Positions 37,612 through 46,647 are shown, numbered from the stretch's first letter. The stretch is 64,000 nt of DNA from Atribacter laminatus (GCF_015775515.1 NZ_CP065383.1:1736001-1800000), one strand, 5' to 3'. Notes: generated by a model not told the origin, from the letters alone. Numbers and translations: made by a program.

Positions 37612-38850
37612 TTAATAAATTTTACCTGCTTCACATTTAAGTGGAAGGTCAACAGTTAAACACTTGGTATTGCCTTCGTGGTCAATAATAAATGGATTTT
37701 CAATTCGAAGACCCAGATGATTTTTATCAAGGCTTTTGAATGAACGGCCAAATATTCCTAAATCAAGCATAAAAGCAATTCCTTTGGGGAAATTCCAGGT
37801 TGAATGCTGTGTAGCGGCACCTTTTCCTTCCATGGCTTCAGTCCAACCGATACCATGGACTAAGCTGTATAAGGGGGATAAACCCTGGGGATCAAGAATT
37901 GAGCGAACTGTACGATCGACTTCGCTTGCAGGTTGACCATAAGCAATAGCTTCAATCCCTTTTTCGTATGCATTTATCGCAATATTAATAAACTCTAACT
38001 GGTCTGGATGGGCTTTTCCGGCGATAACTGTTCTTCCCATGCAAGAGGCAAGACCGTCATATCTGGCACTGACCGTCAGGTCAATCATGTCTCCTTCTTC
38101 GATAACTTTGTTCGAAGCTCTTCCAATGACATTTGGTGATCTCCAACCAGAGCATACAATGGTACTAATACCTACTCGGTCAGCTCCCATTGCTTTCATT
38201 ACATAATCAGCACAGGCAGCTACTTCCAATTCTCTCATGCCGGGACGAATAGCGGCAATCATCGCTTTCATGGCATAGGTGGAAATTCGAGCAGCAATAC
38301 TCATCATTTCCAGTTCTTGAGGGCTTTTCTGATATCGGTAATCCAAAAGAATATCGCTGGCATCAATTATTTCAGCATTGGGAATTTTTTTAAGAAGATG
38401 AAAAATTTCTAATGGAAGGATACTTGGCAGTGTGAGAATGCCAATTTTTTTTGGTTCAATTCCTGCTGCTTCAATGAGTATTTTACTTAATGGCATAAAT
38501 TCATATCCAGGGTAATCTTCTTCTGGTATTTTGAACTCCAATACATTGATGAAAGTGCCAGCCATCATAGTTTCTTTTGCATAAGCTTCACCTTCAGGTC
38601 CACCCAAAACAAATAATCCTTTTACCCCAATTACGGCTGCCGTTGGTTCGATTTGAGGATCATAACCAGTTAACCAACCAGTATCGCCTGGTCGCAGTTC
38701 ATTCCCAAAAGCTATGCCAACATCAATTCCGCGATTGTTCAATATGTCTTGGAGAGTCTTTATCCGGGATTCGTATTCTGACTTGGTTATTTTTCTTTCG
38801 AGATCAATAGGTTCAAGATTTTTAACAAAAGAACAAACATCGAAAGTCAT
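37612..38850 (-). CDS. M24 (creatinase/aminopeptidase P-like) family protein, metal site altered
   Basis: Pita-bread fold protein, 412 residues. The N-terminal half is a creatinase-type domain; the C-terminal half carries the M24 pattern. Compared with aminopeptidase P, the first metal Asp (MIDLTVS), the His in LVHGIGWTE and the last Glu in GLRIENP are present. The second Asp is Cys (YDGLASCMGRT) and the first Glu is Asp (FMLDLGIF). It may therefore be a non-peptidase such as a creatinase-like amidinohydrolase. It is in an operon with a sugar-type importer and LacI regulator, so its substrate may be the imported compound. Confidence 0.85.
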   Translation of the reverse strand: MTFDVCSFVKNLEPIDLERKITKSEYESRIKTLQDILNNRGIDVGIAFGNELRPGDTGWLTGYDPQIEPTAAVIGVKGLFVLGGPEGEAYAKETMMAGTFINVLEFKIPEEDYPGYEFMPLSKILIEAAGIEPKKIGILTLPSILPLEIFHLLKKIPNAEIIDASDILLDYRYQKSPQELEMMSIAARISTYAMKAMIAAIRPGMRELEVAACADYVMKAMGADRVGISTIVCSGWRSPNVIGRASNKVIEEGDMIDLTVSARYDGLASCMGRTVIAGKAHPDQLEFINIAINAYEKGIEAIAYGQPASEVDRTVRSILDPQGLSPLYSLVHGIGWTEAMEGKGAATQHSTWNFPKGIAFMLDLGIFGRSFKSLDKNHLGLRIENPFIIDHEGNTKCLTVDLPLKCEAGKIY

Positions 38851-38909
38851 ACATGAAACCTCCTTTTTTATATTTTAAAAGAATTGTTAGCTAAGATTGC
38901 GTTTATTAT

Positions 38910-39941
38910 TTACTTAGTTAAAGTTGAATTAATATAATAACCACATGATTTGCGAATGATTAAGCGAGGCGAAATAGCAATCTGATGATTTCCACTATAG
39001 TTATCTTCAATTAGTCCTAAAAGCATCTGAAGCGCAGTTCGACCGAGCTCAGCAACTTCAATTTTCACTGTTGTTAAGGGCGGATCAAAATATTCCATGA
39101 ACGGCATCCCGTCCATTCCCACAATGGCAATATCTTCGGGAACGGAAAGTCCATAGTCTTTTATGGCTTTAATGGAACCAATTGCCATTTCATCATTAAC
39201 AACAAAAACTCCTCGGGGTGGTCGATTTATTTTGAGCAATTTTATCATCGCATCATAACCTGACCCTAGATCTCCATTACCCTTTGCTAAAAAATTTGGA
39301 TCGGTTCGTATTTCAGATTCTAAAAGAGCTTGAAAATAACCCATTTCACATTCACGATTAAATGCATGTTCAGAAATACCGATAAAACCGATCGATTCAT
39401 ACCCAAGAGATAAAAGATGCTTTGTGCCAAGATAGGCTCCCAAACGGTCATTGTTATTGACAGCATAAGATTGAAGATTGTCGAAATGATTATCAATAAG
39501 GACAACTGGGATATTTTTTATAGTAAGTTTTGCCAATATATCTTCACTAACTACATTTACAATCAATACTCCGTCTGCATCACGATTATCAATAATTCGT
39601 TGAAGCGCACCAGTTTGATGTTTTTTTGATTCTTTGGCAAAGGTCAGATTGTAATTGGCTGCATCGGCCACTTCAAATATTCCGTTAACTACAATAGAAT
39701 TAAATATTTGCAAAGAACTGTAATCTCTGGTTTCAATGCTTAAAATAACGCCGATGTTTTGAGTTCTTCCAGAAACTAAACCCCGAGCGGTAAGATTTGG
39801 CTGATAATCCATTGATTGAGCTATATGAAGAATTTTTTCGCGGGTTTTCTTTGAAACCGAAGAGCAATCGCGAAGTGCACGCGAAACGGTACTTGGAGAA
39901 AGATTTAATACTTTGGCAATATCCTTTATTGTAGCTCTCAT
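38910..39941 (-). CDS. LacI family transcriptional regulator
   Basis: 343 residues. The N-terminal helix-turn-helix and hinge read ATIKDIAKVLNLSPSTVSRA and MDYQPNLTARGL, followed by a periplasmic-binding-protein-like effector domain (NIGVILSIE, ADGVLIVNV, PEDIAIVGMDGMPFMEYFDPPLTTV). I chose ATG 39941, with GGAG nine bases upstream; the GTG at 39953 would include that site. Two identical 16-bp operators lie upstream, one exactly in the spacer of its own promoter, so autorepression of the whole operon is expected. Confidence 0.96.
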   Translation of the reverse strand: MRATIKDIAKVLNLSPSTVSRALRDCSSVSKKTREKILHIAQSMDYQPNLTARGLVSGRTQNIGVILSIETRDYSSLQIFNSIVVNGIFEVADAANYNLTFAKESKKHQTGALQRIIDNRDADGVLIVNVVSEDILAKLTIKNIPVVLIDNHFDNLQSYAVNNNDRLGAYLGTKHLLSLGYESIGFIGISEHAFNRECEMGYFQALLESEIRTDPNFLAKGNGDLGSGYDAMIKLLKINRPPRGVFVVNDEMAIGSIKAIKDYGLSVPEDIAIVGMDGMPFMEYFDPPLTTVKIEVAELGRTALQMLLGLIEDNYSGNHQIAISPRLIIRKSCGYYINSTLTK

Positions 39942-39969
39942 TTTACACTCCACAAACCAGGATTAACTA

Positions 39970-39998
39970 AATATAACAAACGTTTGCTATCCTGTCAA
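39970..39998 (-). promoter_or_regulatory. lacI-operon promoter with embedded operator O1
   Basis: Read on the minus strand: TTGACA (39993-39998), a 17-base spacer and TATATT (39970-39975). The palindrome TAGCAAACGTTTGTTA (39974-39989 region) fills the spacer and overlaps the -10 box. CAAACGTTTG has the central CG typical of LacI-family operators. Confidence 0.85.
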
Positions 39999-40060
39999 AT
40001 TACCTCTTTGTTTAATTTTTTAAAATATTTTTTTTATAAATAAATCAAATATTATAATAA

Positions 40061-40076
40061 TAACAAACGTTTGCTA
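40061..40076. promoter_or_regulatory. Second LacI-type operator O2
   Basis: TAACAAACGTTTGCTA is identical to the 16 bases at O1. The centres lie 87 bp apart, compatible with DNA looping. No divergent gene follows to the right, so this is either an auxiliary operator or the remnant of a lost divergent promoter. Confidence 0.8.
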
Positions 40077-40084
40077 TAAACTCC

Positions 40085-40400
40085 TGATGTCCGATCTCGA
40101 TTCTTGATTTTTAAAAGGTTGTCGAGATATCAAGATGGAAAATTTAAAACGCTAAGGAGAGGAAGAAGTCAAGGGAAAATTAGTTAAGGATGAGAATTGA
40201 AATAGAAAAAGTGGCAAGGTGGAGAGAAGGGAGATTTAAAAAAGTTAAAAAAATTGAATCCCTCTCAGGTTCCCCTTAGCCTAAGGGATAAAAAACAATA
40301 AAGATGATGCATAGAGATTGCCACGTTGAGCTCCTCATAATGGTGGATCAAAATCAATTCTTCCTTTATGCTCTTCCCTGAGAGTTTGATCTTGATTCTT
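40085..40400. repeat. Degenerate repeat fragments
   Basis: Contains family B start fragments (CTCGATTCTTGATTTTTAAAAGG at about 40096; CTTGATTCTTGAATTTT at 40391) and a GAGATTGCCACGTTGAGCTCC remnant. No gene is visible. Confidence 0.6.
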
Positions 40401-40417
40401 GAATTTTGTTACAAGAA

Positions 40418-40482
40418 ATTAAAAAAGCGGCTGATAGTTAAGGTGAAATTTTACTACTAAAAATATCAGTCGCTTTTTTAAT
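40418..40482. terminator. Bidirectional hairpin terminator
   Basis: ATTAAAAAAGCGGCTGATA pairs with TATCAGTCGCTTTTTTAAT around a 27-base loop. It lies 69 bases past the stop of the minus-strand hydrolase gene, with T runs in both orientations. Confidence 0.65.
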
Positions 40483-40550
40483 GTTCAACCTTCAAGATTT
40501 ATTATCAATCATAAAATATGGTGACGATCTTTCTTTGAAATACGTGAGGT

Positions 40551-41606
40551 TTATTCCAGCCCCAAGAAATCAAAAGGTTCGGTTTCGACAAACAATTGAG
40601 CGGTATCTCCAGCATAGAAATGTTCCGGAGAGATAACCAGCTTCCGAACCGGTGCCGAAGGTGAGAAATCGATCTTATCCAGTTGAACCCAGAAAATATT
40701 GGGAGTCAAAGTAGATTCAAAGTAATATACCTTGTTTTTTTGGTCGGCGACTGTTCTCCATAGAGTTGAAGAAATGTTTGGTTTATCAGGGGTACTGATA
40801 CCAAAAGGTACCGACACATTCCGAATCACGCTAAATACCGAAGCTACTGCTACCTGAATGTCGGCGGTTTTGGGAATGGCATTGATATAGAACCAAGCCC
40901 GGGCAAATCGATCGGCAGCTCGACTGGTACCAGGGAGCACAACCATCCCGCCAATTTCCTTCCAATACTCATTCAGAGCGAGCTGCTGCTGATATGTCGG
41001 AGAATTGGTCATGACCAGATACGAAGAATCATGGTGAATAACCAATTTACCGTCAACATATTCAAAGATAGCACTATCACCTAAAGAATCGGAAACGGCC
41101 AAGTGAACGGTCGCTAATTTATCAAGACCTGGCATGTCGGCGGTAACTAGAATAAATTCTTCTCTGGACAAAGCTTCCACGGTTTCCTCAACTGTAGCAA
41201 AAGAATCTAATACGTATTGAGCCCATGCTGCTAAGCATAAACCCGGTTTTTGACCATCCCACTCAGGGTATACCGATTCGGCTAACCACAGCACGTTGGC
41301 TACTAAGCCTTCCTCATTCATACCATCGGTAGTGGAGATATCGTATCCAGTTGCAATAACACTCCCATACTTAGAAGTCCATTTAAAAGAATTGGGTCCC
41401 ACTCTTCCTTCTTGTTCCATTTCTCTTGGGAAGATCCAGAGATTGGTTCCAATGTCTTCTGTCCAATCCATAGTCCGGCCGGTGATTACCGTTCCTTCCA
41501 GTCCATGGTAGAGCACTCTGCTGCAGGCATTGGCTGAGGGATTGGCTAATAATAAAATCATTAAAAAGAATATTACTAACAATAACAACCGATTTTTACT
41601 TTTCAT
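40551..41606 (-). CDS. Secreted linear-amide C-N hydrolase (choloylglycine hydrolase family)
   Basis: Ntn-hydrolase of the penicillin V acylase/bile-salt hydrolase family, 351 residues. The signal peptide runs to ANA, with Cys28 right after the predicted cleavage site, so export would itself expose the N-terminal nucleophile (CSRVLY). Further family residues are Arg/Asp in VITGRTMDW, the Asn in VMTNSPTY and Arg in AADRFARA. It should cleave amide bonds outside the cytoplasm; substrates may include N-acyl amino acids or N-acyl homoserine lactones, which sequence alone cannot decide. The rest of the gap to the right (41607-42019) holds repeat fragments. Confidence 0.9.
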   Translation of the reverse strand: MKSKNRLLLLVIFFLMILLLANPSANACSRVLYHGLEGTVITGRTMDWTEDIGTNLWIFPREMEQEGRVGPNSFKWTSKYGSVIATGYDISTTDGMNEEGLVANVLWLAESVYPEWDGQKPGLCLAAWAQYVLDSFATVEETVEALSREEFILVTADMPGLDKLATVHLAVSDSLGDSAIFEYVDGKLVIHHDSSYLVMTNSPTYQQQLALNEYWKEIGGMVVLPGTSRAADRFARAWFYINAIPKTADIQVAVASVFSVIRNVSVPFGISTPDKPNISSTLWRTVADQKNKVYYFESTLTPNIFWVQLDKIDFSPSAPVRKLVISPEHFYAGDTAQLFVETEPFDFLGLE

Positions 41607-41699
41607 GATAGCCTCCTAATAAATTTGTGATTAGTGAGGAATGAAAGGTGGATGTTACAATTATACCCCAATTCTCATTTTCTTCCTTTTGATTCCTAA

Positions 41700-41880
41700 C
41701 TTTTTAAAAGATAGGATTTTCACGTCGCACAATAAGCTCCTTAGAATAACAAATTAAGCAATGTGATTGCCATGTCGTCCAACCAAAGAACAGTTAAGCT
41801 ACTTGTAGTGAAGTTTTTAATAAAAAGTATTTTTAATCATCATATGGCGCCACAACATGGTATGAGGATCTATCCAGGAA
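41700..41880. repeat. Degenerate palindromic repeat fragments
   Basis: TTTTCACGTCGCACAATAAGCTCC and TTGCCATGTCGTCCAACCAAAG are decayed versions of the two common modules. The rest of 41607-42019 holds only leaders of the two divergent genes. Confidence 0.5.
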
Positions 41881-42019
41881 TCAACGAAATTTCATTAATG
41901 TTCTTAAATTAAATCATTTATAAGTTTGATAAAGAAAAATCAGCTTTTCTATATTAATTTTTAATCAAGAAAGACCGATATATTATGAAATAACGAGATG
42001 CAAACAGGAGGATCCCAAG

Positions 42020-43507
42020 TTGAAGAGATTTATGGTGGTAATAATTGTTATTTGTACGCTGTATTTATTAACAGTCAATTTACTGGCAGATGAACAGCAG
42101 GATAAATTTCAGGCACCAGAGTCAGAAGATTTTAGCAGTCTGACTTGGAGCGAAGCATTTGATAAACTCCATACCAAGTTTTCTCGTGAATATGGGTTTA
42201 TGGACTGGAAGAAGATTGATTGGCCAGCTCTTTATAACCAATTCAAACCCCGAATAAACCAATCCCAGGAATCGAATGATTTCACAGCTTATTACCTCAC
42301 CTTAAGAGAATATGTCCATTCTATTCCTGATGGGCATGTTCATATGAATTCTTTATCGGAAATTGATAACCGTTATATTGGAGGTGGTTTCGGATTTTCG
42401 ATTGTGAAATTAACCGATGGAAAGATAGTGGTTATTTGGATTGATGAAAGCAGTGAGGCTTATACTCAAAGGATGAGGACAGGAGCAGAATTGGTAGAAT
42501 GGAATGGTTGTCCGGTTCAAGCAGTTTTGAATGAAGTGTCAACCATTTTTTACAACAACTCGGCTACCGACGAGGATAGTATGAACCAAAGGGTGAGATA
42601 TCTCACCCGGGCTCCAATTGGTACCAAACTATCTCTTTCGTTCAAAAATTTGAATGATGAAAAAATAATCAAGGCAAAACTGGTTGCTTATGATGATCAT
42701 GGTGAATCTTTAAAAAAGACCTATCCTGCAACGATGGTTTCCGATGGATTAAGAGAATTGATCTTGGGGGTAGAGAATCCCCAGAATCCACCAGAATCGA
42801 TGGTAGAGAAGAAAATGCTGGATGGAAATATTGGCTATTTAAAGATCTGGGGTTTGCTCGATGCTGATTTAACGGATTCAGGTGAAATTGTTTCAACATT
42901 GGGCTTATTTAAAGTAGCTATTGAGGAATTTAATCAAAAGAAGGTTAAAGGCTTAATAATCGATATCCGTAATAATGTAGGTGGTTTAGATTCGATGGTA
43001 GCGGATATGTTGGCTTCATTTTATACCGAAAAAACCTTTTATGAATACCAAAGTTGCTACAATGTTCTTTCCGGCTCCTGGGAAATACGTCCTGATGAAA
43101 CACGAGAAGTTAATCCTGCTGATCCGGGTTTATACATCGAACCAGACGAACCCTTCTTCGGTGGTCCCATAGTGGTAATTATTAATTCAAAATGTATCAG
43201 CTCAGGGGAAGGCTTGGCGATGGGAATTACAAATTTACCCAATGGTGAAGCACTGGGCTTTTACGGAACCAATGGATCGTTTGGTTTGGTGGGGAGTGGG
43301 GCACAAATGCCCGGAGGAATTGAAATTCGTTGGCCTTATGGACAATCTCTCGATAAAGATCGGCAAGTACAGATAGACAGCCGTGGTGGAATTGGTGGAG
43401 TTGTTCCTTCGATTCGCATCCCGATGACTCTCGAGAATGCCTTACGCATAGCTCAAGGTGAAGATGTAGAGTTGGAACAGGCTATTGAATTTATTAAGAA
43501 TTTATAA
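42020..43507 (+). CDS. S41 family (C-terminal processing type) secreted peptidase
   Basis: 495 residues with an N-terminal signal/anchor segment (FMVVIIVICTLYLLTVNLLA). The middle region resembles the S41 N-terminal cap and a PDZ-like part (GFGFSIVKLTDGKIVV). The catalytic domain has GLIIDIRNNVGGLDSM and VVIINSKCISSGEGLAMGI with catalytic Ser near residue 394; a base Lys is not certain. The C-terminal GGVVPSIRIPMT is the usual S41 end. The TTG start at 42020 has AGGAGG eight bases before it. Probably acts in the envelope. Confidence 0.88.
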   Translation: MKRFMVVIIVICTLYLLTVNLLADEQQDKFQAPESEDFSSLTWSEAFDKLHTKFSREYGFMDWKKIDWPALYNQFKPRINQSQESNDFTAYYLTLREYVHSIPDGHVHMNSLSEIDNRYIGGGFGFSIVKLTDGKIVVIWIDESSEAYTQRMRTGAELVEWNGCPVQAVLNEVSTIFYNNSATDEDSMNQRVRYLTRAPIGTKLSLSFKNLNDEKIIKAKLVAYDDHGESLKKTYPATMVSDGLRELILGVENPQNPPESMVEKKMLDGNIGYLKIWGLLDADLTDSGEIVSTLGLFKVAIEEFNQKKVKGLIIDIRNNVGGLDSMVADMLASFYTEKTFYEYQSCYNVLSGSWEIRPDETREVNPADPGLYIEPDEPFFGGPIVVIINSKCISSGEGLAMGITNLPNGEALGFYGTNGSFGLVGSGAQMPGGIEIRWPYGQSLDKDRQVQIDSRGGIGGVVPSIRIPMTLENALRIAQGEDVELEQAIEFIKNL

Positions 43508-43950
43508 TTATCAACAACCCAATCCGTTATTTTGAAGATTCTACGAATTAAAGGCACACCTCCTCAACAGGTGAATTCATTTGAGGATATTTTCAGGATA
43601 AACCATCATGCTGCATAACATCGCCAAATAACAATGAAAATATTTATATACCGATCAATTTCCCCCTTTAGTAAAAGGGGGTTAGGGGGATTTGAATTTT
43701 TGGAAACCAATCGAATACCTCTAATCTCCCTTTGTCCAAAGGGAGAGGAATTAATAAAAATTGAACTCATGAGATTGCCACGTCACTTCGTTCCTCGCAA
43801 CGACGAGTCAGAGTTCCTTCTTTCTTGATGGGAGAAGGTTAGGATGAGAGCGAAAGCCCACGATGAGGTTCTGGTTAGTTGCTCTAAAAGAATTACCTTA
43901 AAAAACGTTCCGGTATTTTCAGGATATAAAATAATAAAGTTGCCAAAATT
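43508..43950. repeat. Repeat-filled gap
   Basis: No gene. Modules seen are AAGGCACACCTCC (43550 on), TTTCCCCCTTTAG with AAAGGGGGTTAGGGGG (43659-43695), GAGATTGCCACGTCACTTCG with CTCGCAACGACG (43770-43806) and CTTCTTTCTTGATGGGAGAAGG (43817 on). Confidence 0.75.
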
Positions 43951-44442
43951 TCAAGATAAAAATTTTGGAGGCAATGATTGATATCCCATAATACTTGCAG
44001 CTTGGCTAATTGATTGCATTCCTTCGAGTATCAGTTGCTTGGATGTACCATGTGCTAGAAGTTTGCCGTGGATATCCTTAATTGTCGCCTCAGATAAACA
44101 AATGCTACGCCCGACCTTGATCTGTTTCCCTTCCACGACTAACTTTCCTTCTTTGGCAGAAGATAAATTGTCCACCTTAAGGTCGATGGTGATCAAACTT
44201 ATATTTTCTCTTAAGTCACAATAAACTGCACAGAATGTAGCAGTATCTATCAGGGAAGCATATACTCCACCATGTGCTCCTCCGAAAGGATTGAGATGCT
44301 TCTTTCCCAGATCAACCTCAACCTTACAATAGCCTGATTGTAATTCACTGACTTTTATTGATAGGAGTTTTAAGTAAGGGCTCTGATTAATTATGTCCAG
44401 AATAACTTTTATGTGTTCAGGATTTATGGTTTTCATATCCAA
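43951..44442 (-). CDS. PaaI-type hotdog thioesterase
   Basis: 163-residue hotdog-fold protein with the PaaI pattern HLNPFGGAHGGVYASLIDTA (Asn and the second-helix acid correspond to catalytic positions) and ITIDLKVDNLSSAKEGKLVVEG. Family members hydrolyse acyl- or aryl-CoA thioesters. I chose TTG 44442 because AGGAG lies seven bases before it; ATG 44436 is also possible. It follows the Lrp-type gene by 49 bases on the same strand and may share its transcript. Confidence 0.85.
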   Translation of the reverse strand: MDMKTINPEHIKVILDIINQSPYLKLLSIKVSELQSGYCKVEVDLGKKHLNPFGGAHGGVYASLIDTATFCAVYCDLRENISLITIDLKVDNLSSAKEGKLVVEGKQIKVGRSICLSEATIKDIHGKLLAHGTSKQLILEGMQSISQAASIMGYQSLPPKFLS

Positions 44443-44491
44443 TTCGAGTCTCCTAGAATAGCCTTCTATTCATGTTTATTTATGGAATTAT

Positions 44492-44968
44492 TCACTCGTC
44501 CTCATCAATAGGTACATAAACAGTCCTTTTATCTACTCCAATAACCATACTTGTTTCAACAAAGCTGATCGAAGCATTCTGCATTAATGAATCGATGATA
44601 AAATTCCTATAACTTATCATATCCTTTGCCACAATTTTAAGTAAATAATCATGGCTCCCTGTAAGGGTGTAACATTCTTGAATCTGTGGGTATTTATGAA
44701 CATCTTCTAAAAATGAATGTATGGTTTTTCTGTTAAGAGGCGATAAATTGATAAAAACAAAGGCAAGGACTTCCATTCCTAATTTTTTTTCATCAACTAT
44801 AGTGGCAAATTTTTTTATAATACCGGTTTCAATCAAGTTCTTTTTTCTTGCCAAACATGCTGATGGCGAAAGTCCAATTTTTTTTGATAAATTAAGATTT
44901 GATATTGAAGCATCTTCCTGTAATTCTCTTAGGATTGCTTTATCAATATGATCAAAAATTGTTGACAT
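44492..44968 (-). CDS. Lrp/AsnC family transcriptional regulator
   Basis: 158 residues: N-terminal winged helix (DKAILRELQEDASISNLNLS, KKIGLSPSACLARKKNL) and C-terminal RAM ligand-binding domain (VLAFVFINLS, CYTLTGSHDYLLKIVAKD). Members sense amino acids or related metabolites and often regulate an adjacent gene. The downstream thioesterase is the only co-directional neighbour. Confidence 0.95.
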   Translation of the reverse strand: MSTIFDHIDKAILRELQEDASISNLNLSKKIGLSPSACLARKKNLIETGIIKKFATIVDEKKLGMEVLAFVFINLSPLNRKTIHSFLEDVHKYPQIQECYTLTGSHDYLLKIVAKDMISYRNFIIDSLMQNASISFVETSMVIGVDKRTVYVPIDEDE

Positions 44969-45463
44969 AACTCATTTCTCTTCCTTTATAGAAATAAATT
45001 CTGTATTATTGGCATATTACCATTATATATTCTGTATGTAAATATAATTTAAGTAGATAATTCTGAATATTCTATAAATAGAAAATTTAATTAATAATAA
45101 TTGTTTGATTTTATGACTTTATTCATTTACAGATCTCATACGATCTTTTTAAATAATAAAATTATGACTGGATAAAATTATATAAATTATTGTTTGGTCT
45201 TAGATTGGTCAAGAAGGCAGATTTTCGTGTGATCCAAATTCCAAAGCTATTCAATACTTAGGATGTTTTTTAGTAAGCTAATAATGGAGGTTTGCCTTAT
45301 TTCAGCAATTTTGATGAGTGAAGTTTTAATGAGTGGAACTGGAGAGAACTATATTCTAAATATCGAACAACCATGAGGTAGTTTTCTTTCATTAATTAGA
45401 GGGGTGGATATCTTTATGGTCTGTTTGATTTTGTAATTTGTTGGAAGTGGAATAAAAGAGAGT
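44969..45463. other. Gene-free AT-rich gap
   Basis: I see no open frame with a ribosome-binding site, no repeat module and no clear promoter beyond the expected leader of the Lrp gene. Confidence 0.6.
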
Positions 45464-45656
45464 AAAAAAAAGACCACGGACTCTAACGAACCTTTTTGCC
45501 TTCATCTCACTGGGAAGGTTATTGTTATAAGCTTCCTCAGTGTTTCAGGATCAGACTTCCATTTTTCCTCTCGGAAAAACTTCGAACCTTTTTCCTTGCG
45601 GTTAAAAGTTCTTTGTTCTAATCCTCCGGTCTTAGAGTTCCTCAGAATCCGTGGTA
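45464..45656 (-). ncRNA. Free-standing structured RNA, family not recognised
   Basis: About 193 nt on the minus strand, ending in eight U. The 5' and 3' ends pair (CCACGGA 45648-45654 with UCCGUGG 45474-45480), then CUCUAA/UUAGAG after a 10-nt 5' bulge. Arm A is closed by AGGAUUAGA/UCUGAUCCU (45617-45625 / 45547-45555) and carries two hairpins with GNRA loops: CC-GCAA-GG and UUUUUCC-GAGA-GGAAAAA (45562-45579). Arm B is CACUGAGGAAG/CUUCCCAGUG (45508-45542). A TTGACA box lies upstream. No protein fits either strand. 6S RNA should be tested first by size and setting, but the forked arm does not match it well. Confidence 0.7.
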
Positions 45657-45662
45657 GTTATT

Positions 45663-45691
45663 ATATTAAATGATGCATCCTCTTTTGTCAA
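45663..45691 (-). promoter_or_regulatory. Promoter of the structured RNA
   Basis: Minus strand: TTGACA (45686-45691), 17-base spacer, TAATAT (45663-45668); a perfect TATAAT also overlaps at 45660-45665 but with a 20-base spacer. Either would start the transcript at the first paired bases of the closing stem. Confidence 0.65.
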
Positions 45692-46005
45692 ATTTTAGTA
45701 GTATGATGAAATGGTAATCGTTGAGCGATTTAAAAATTGGAGGGTGGGAATTTTACTCCTAATAAAAGGGAAATTGAAAACAGAATTATTTTTAGGAAAT
45801 TTGGGAAATTTCTCTTTTCTTTTTTTTAAAATGAGAACAATGATCTAGATTAAAAGCGTTATCTGGTTTGACCTATCCAACATTTGAAAGAACAGCGACA
45901 TGGACTACATTTTTATCTGTATATTTAAGAATCAATTCTTTGGTAATCTGGTTATTCAAAGGCAATGAAAAAGAAGAAAGACATAATCACCAGGAGGAGG
46001 AAATC

Positions 46006-46362
46006 ATGAATTGTCAAGATATTGAAAAAATTGGAAAGATTCAAAGCGATCGAAAAACTGCCAATGAATTTTATTCAAAAAATTCAGAAGTGTATCGGTC
46101 ATTTGTAAGCATGGAAAGAAAAACCTATTCGAATGGAGAACTGGAAAAAAGGTACAAAGAGATGATCGCTATTGGGATTTCGATCATCATTAACTGCGAA
46201 TCGTGCCTGGAGTGGCATATCAAAGAAGCTTTGCGGTCTGGAGCATCGGAAAAACAGATCATTGAAGCCATTGAAGTCGGAATCGAGATGGGTGGAGGAC
46301 CAGCAACAGTTTCTGCCCGATTTGCCATGAAGGTTTTGAAGTATTACCAGCAGAAAGCATAA
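46006..46362 (+). CDS. Carboxymuconolactone decarboxylase / AhpD-like protein
   Basis: 118-residue helical protein with the AhpD core motif CESCLEWHIKEAL (CxxC plus His) and KEMIAIGISIIINC before it, typical of alkylhydroperoxidase-like members that use a redox dithiol. GASEKQIIEAIEVGIEMGG completes the domain. I chose ATG 46006 with AGGAGGAGG at 45992-46000; the open frame reaches back to 45868 but that part has no family similarity. It stands alone, to the right of the structured RNA and its promoter, which read the other way. Confidence 0.9.
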   Translation: MNCQDIEKIGKIQSDRKTANEFYSKNSEVYRSFVSMERKTYSNGELEKRYKEMIAIGISIIINCESCLEWHIKEALRSGASEKQIIEAIEVGIEMGGGPATVSARFAMKVLKYYQQKA

Positions 46363-46572
46363 TTTTATGATGATTTAAAATAGTTATCAAGGAATTTTTC
46401 AAAAAGGAGAGTAGATTCTATAAAAACTAAACAATTTTTTTTTTAGCTTATAGTCACGATTGATTAAAAAATAGATATTATGCTGTTGTCATTTTTAGCT
46501 TAAAATCAGCATTATTGCTAATGGATTGGAATAGTTTATGAAATACTTCAATTAAATGAGGAGTAATTATTA

Positions 46573-46647
46573 ATGGATATTAAAAAAGAAAAATTGAACT
46601 TGATATCATGTCTGAATTCAACTACCCTATGGGTTAAACTAATTTAA
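46573..46647 (+). CDS. Possible small protein of 24 residues
   Basis: ATG 46573 lies ten bases after GAGGAG and opens MDIKKEKLNLISCLNSTTLW, ending at TAA 46645. It sits in the 313-base gap between the AhpD-like and amidohydrolase genes, where nothing else is visible. A leader peptide is possible but the support is weak. Confidence 0.2.
   Translation: MDIKKEKLNLISCLNSTTLWVKLI

Noticed and set aside
43634-43828. Open frame of 64 codons
   Set aside because: Composed of repeat modules (C-run unit and GAGATTGCCACGTCAC unit).
45464-45656. Plus-strand orientation for the structured RNA
   Set aside because: On the plus strand no T run follows the closing stem and no promoter precedes it, while the minus strand has both.
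45868-46005. Upstream extension of the AhpD-like protein
   Set aside because: The extension has no family similarity, and AGGAGGAGG directly before ATG 46006 fixes the start.
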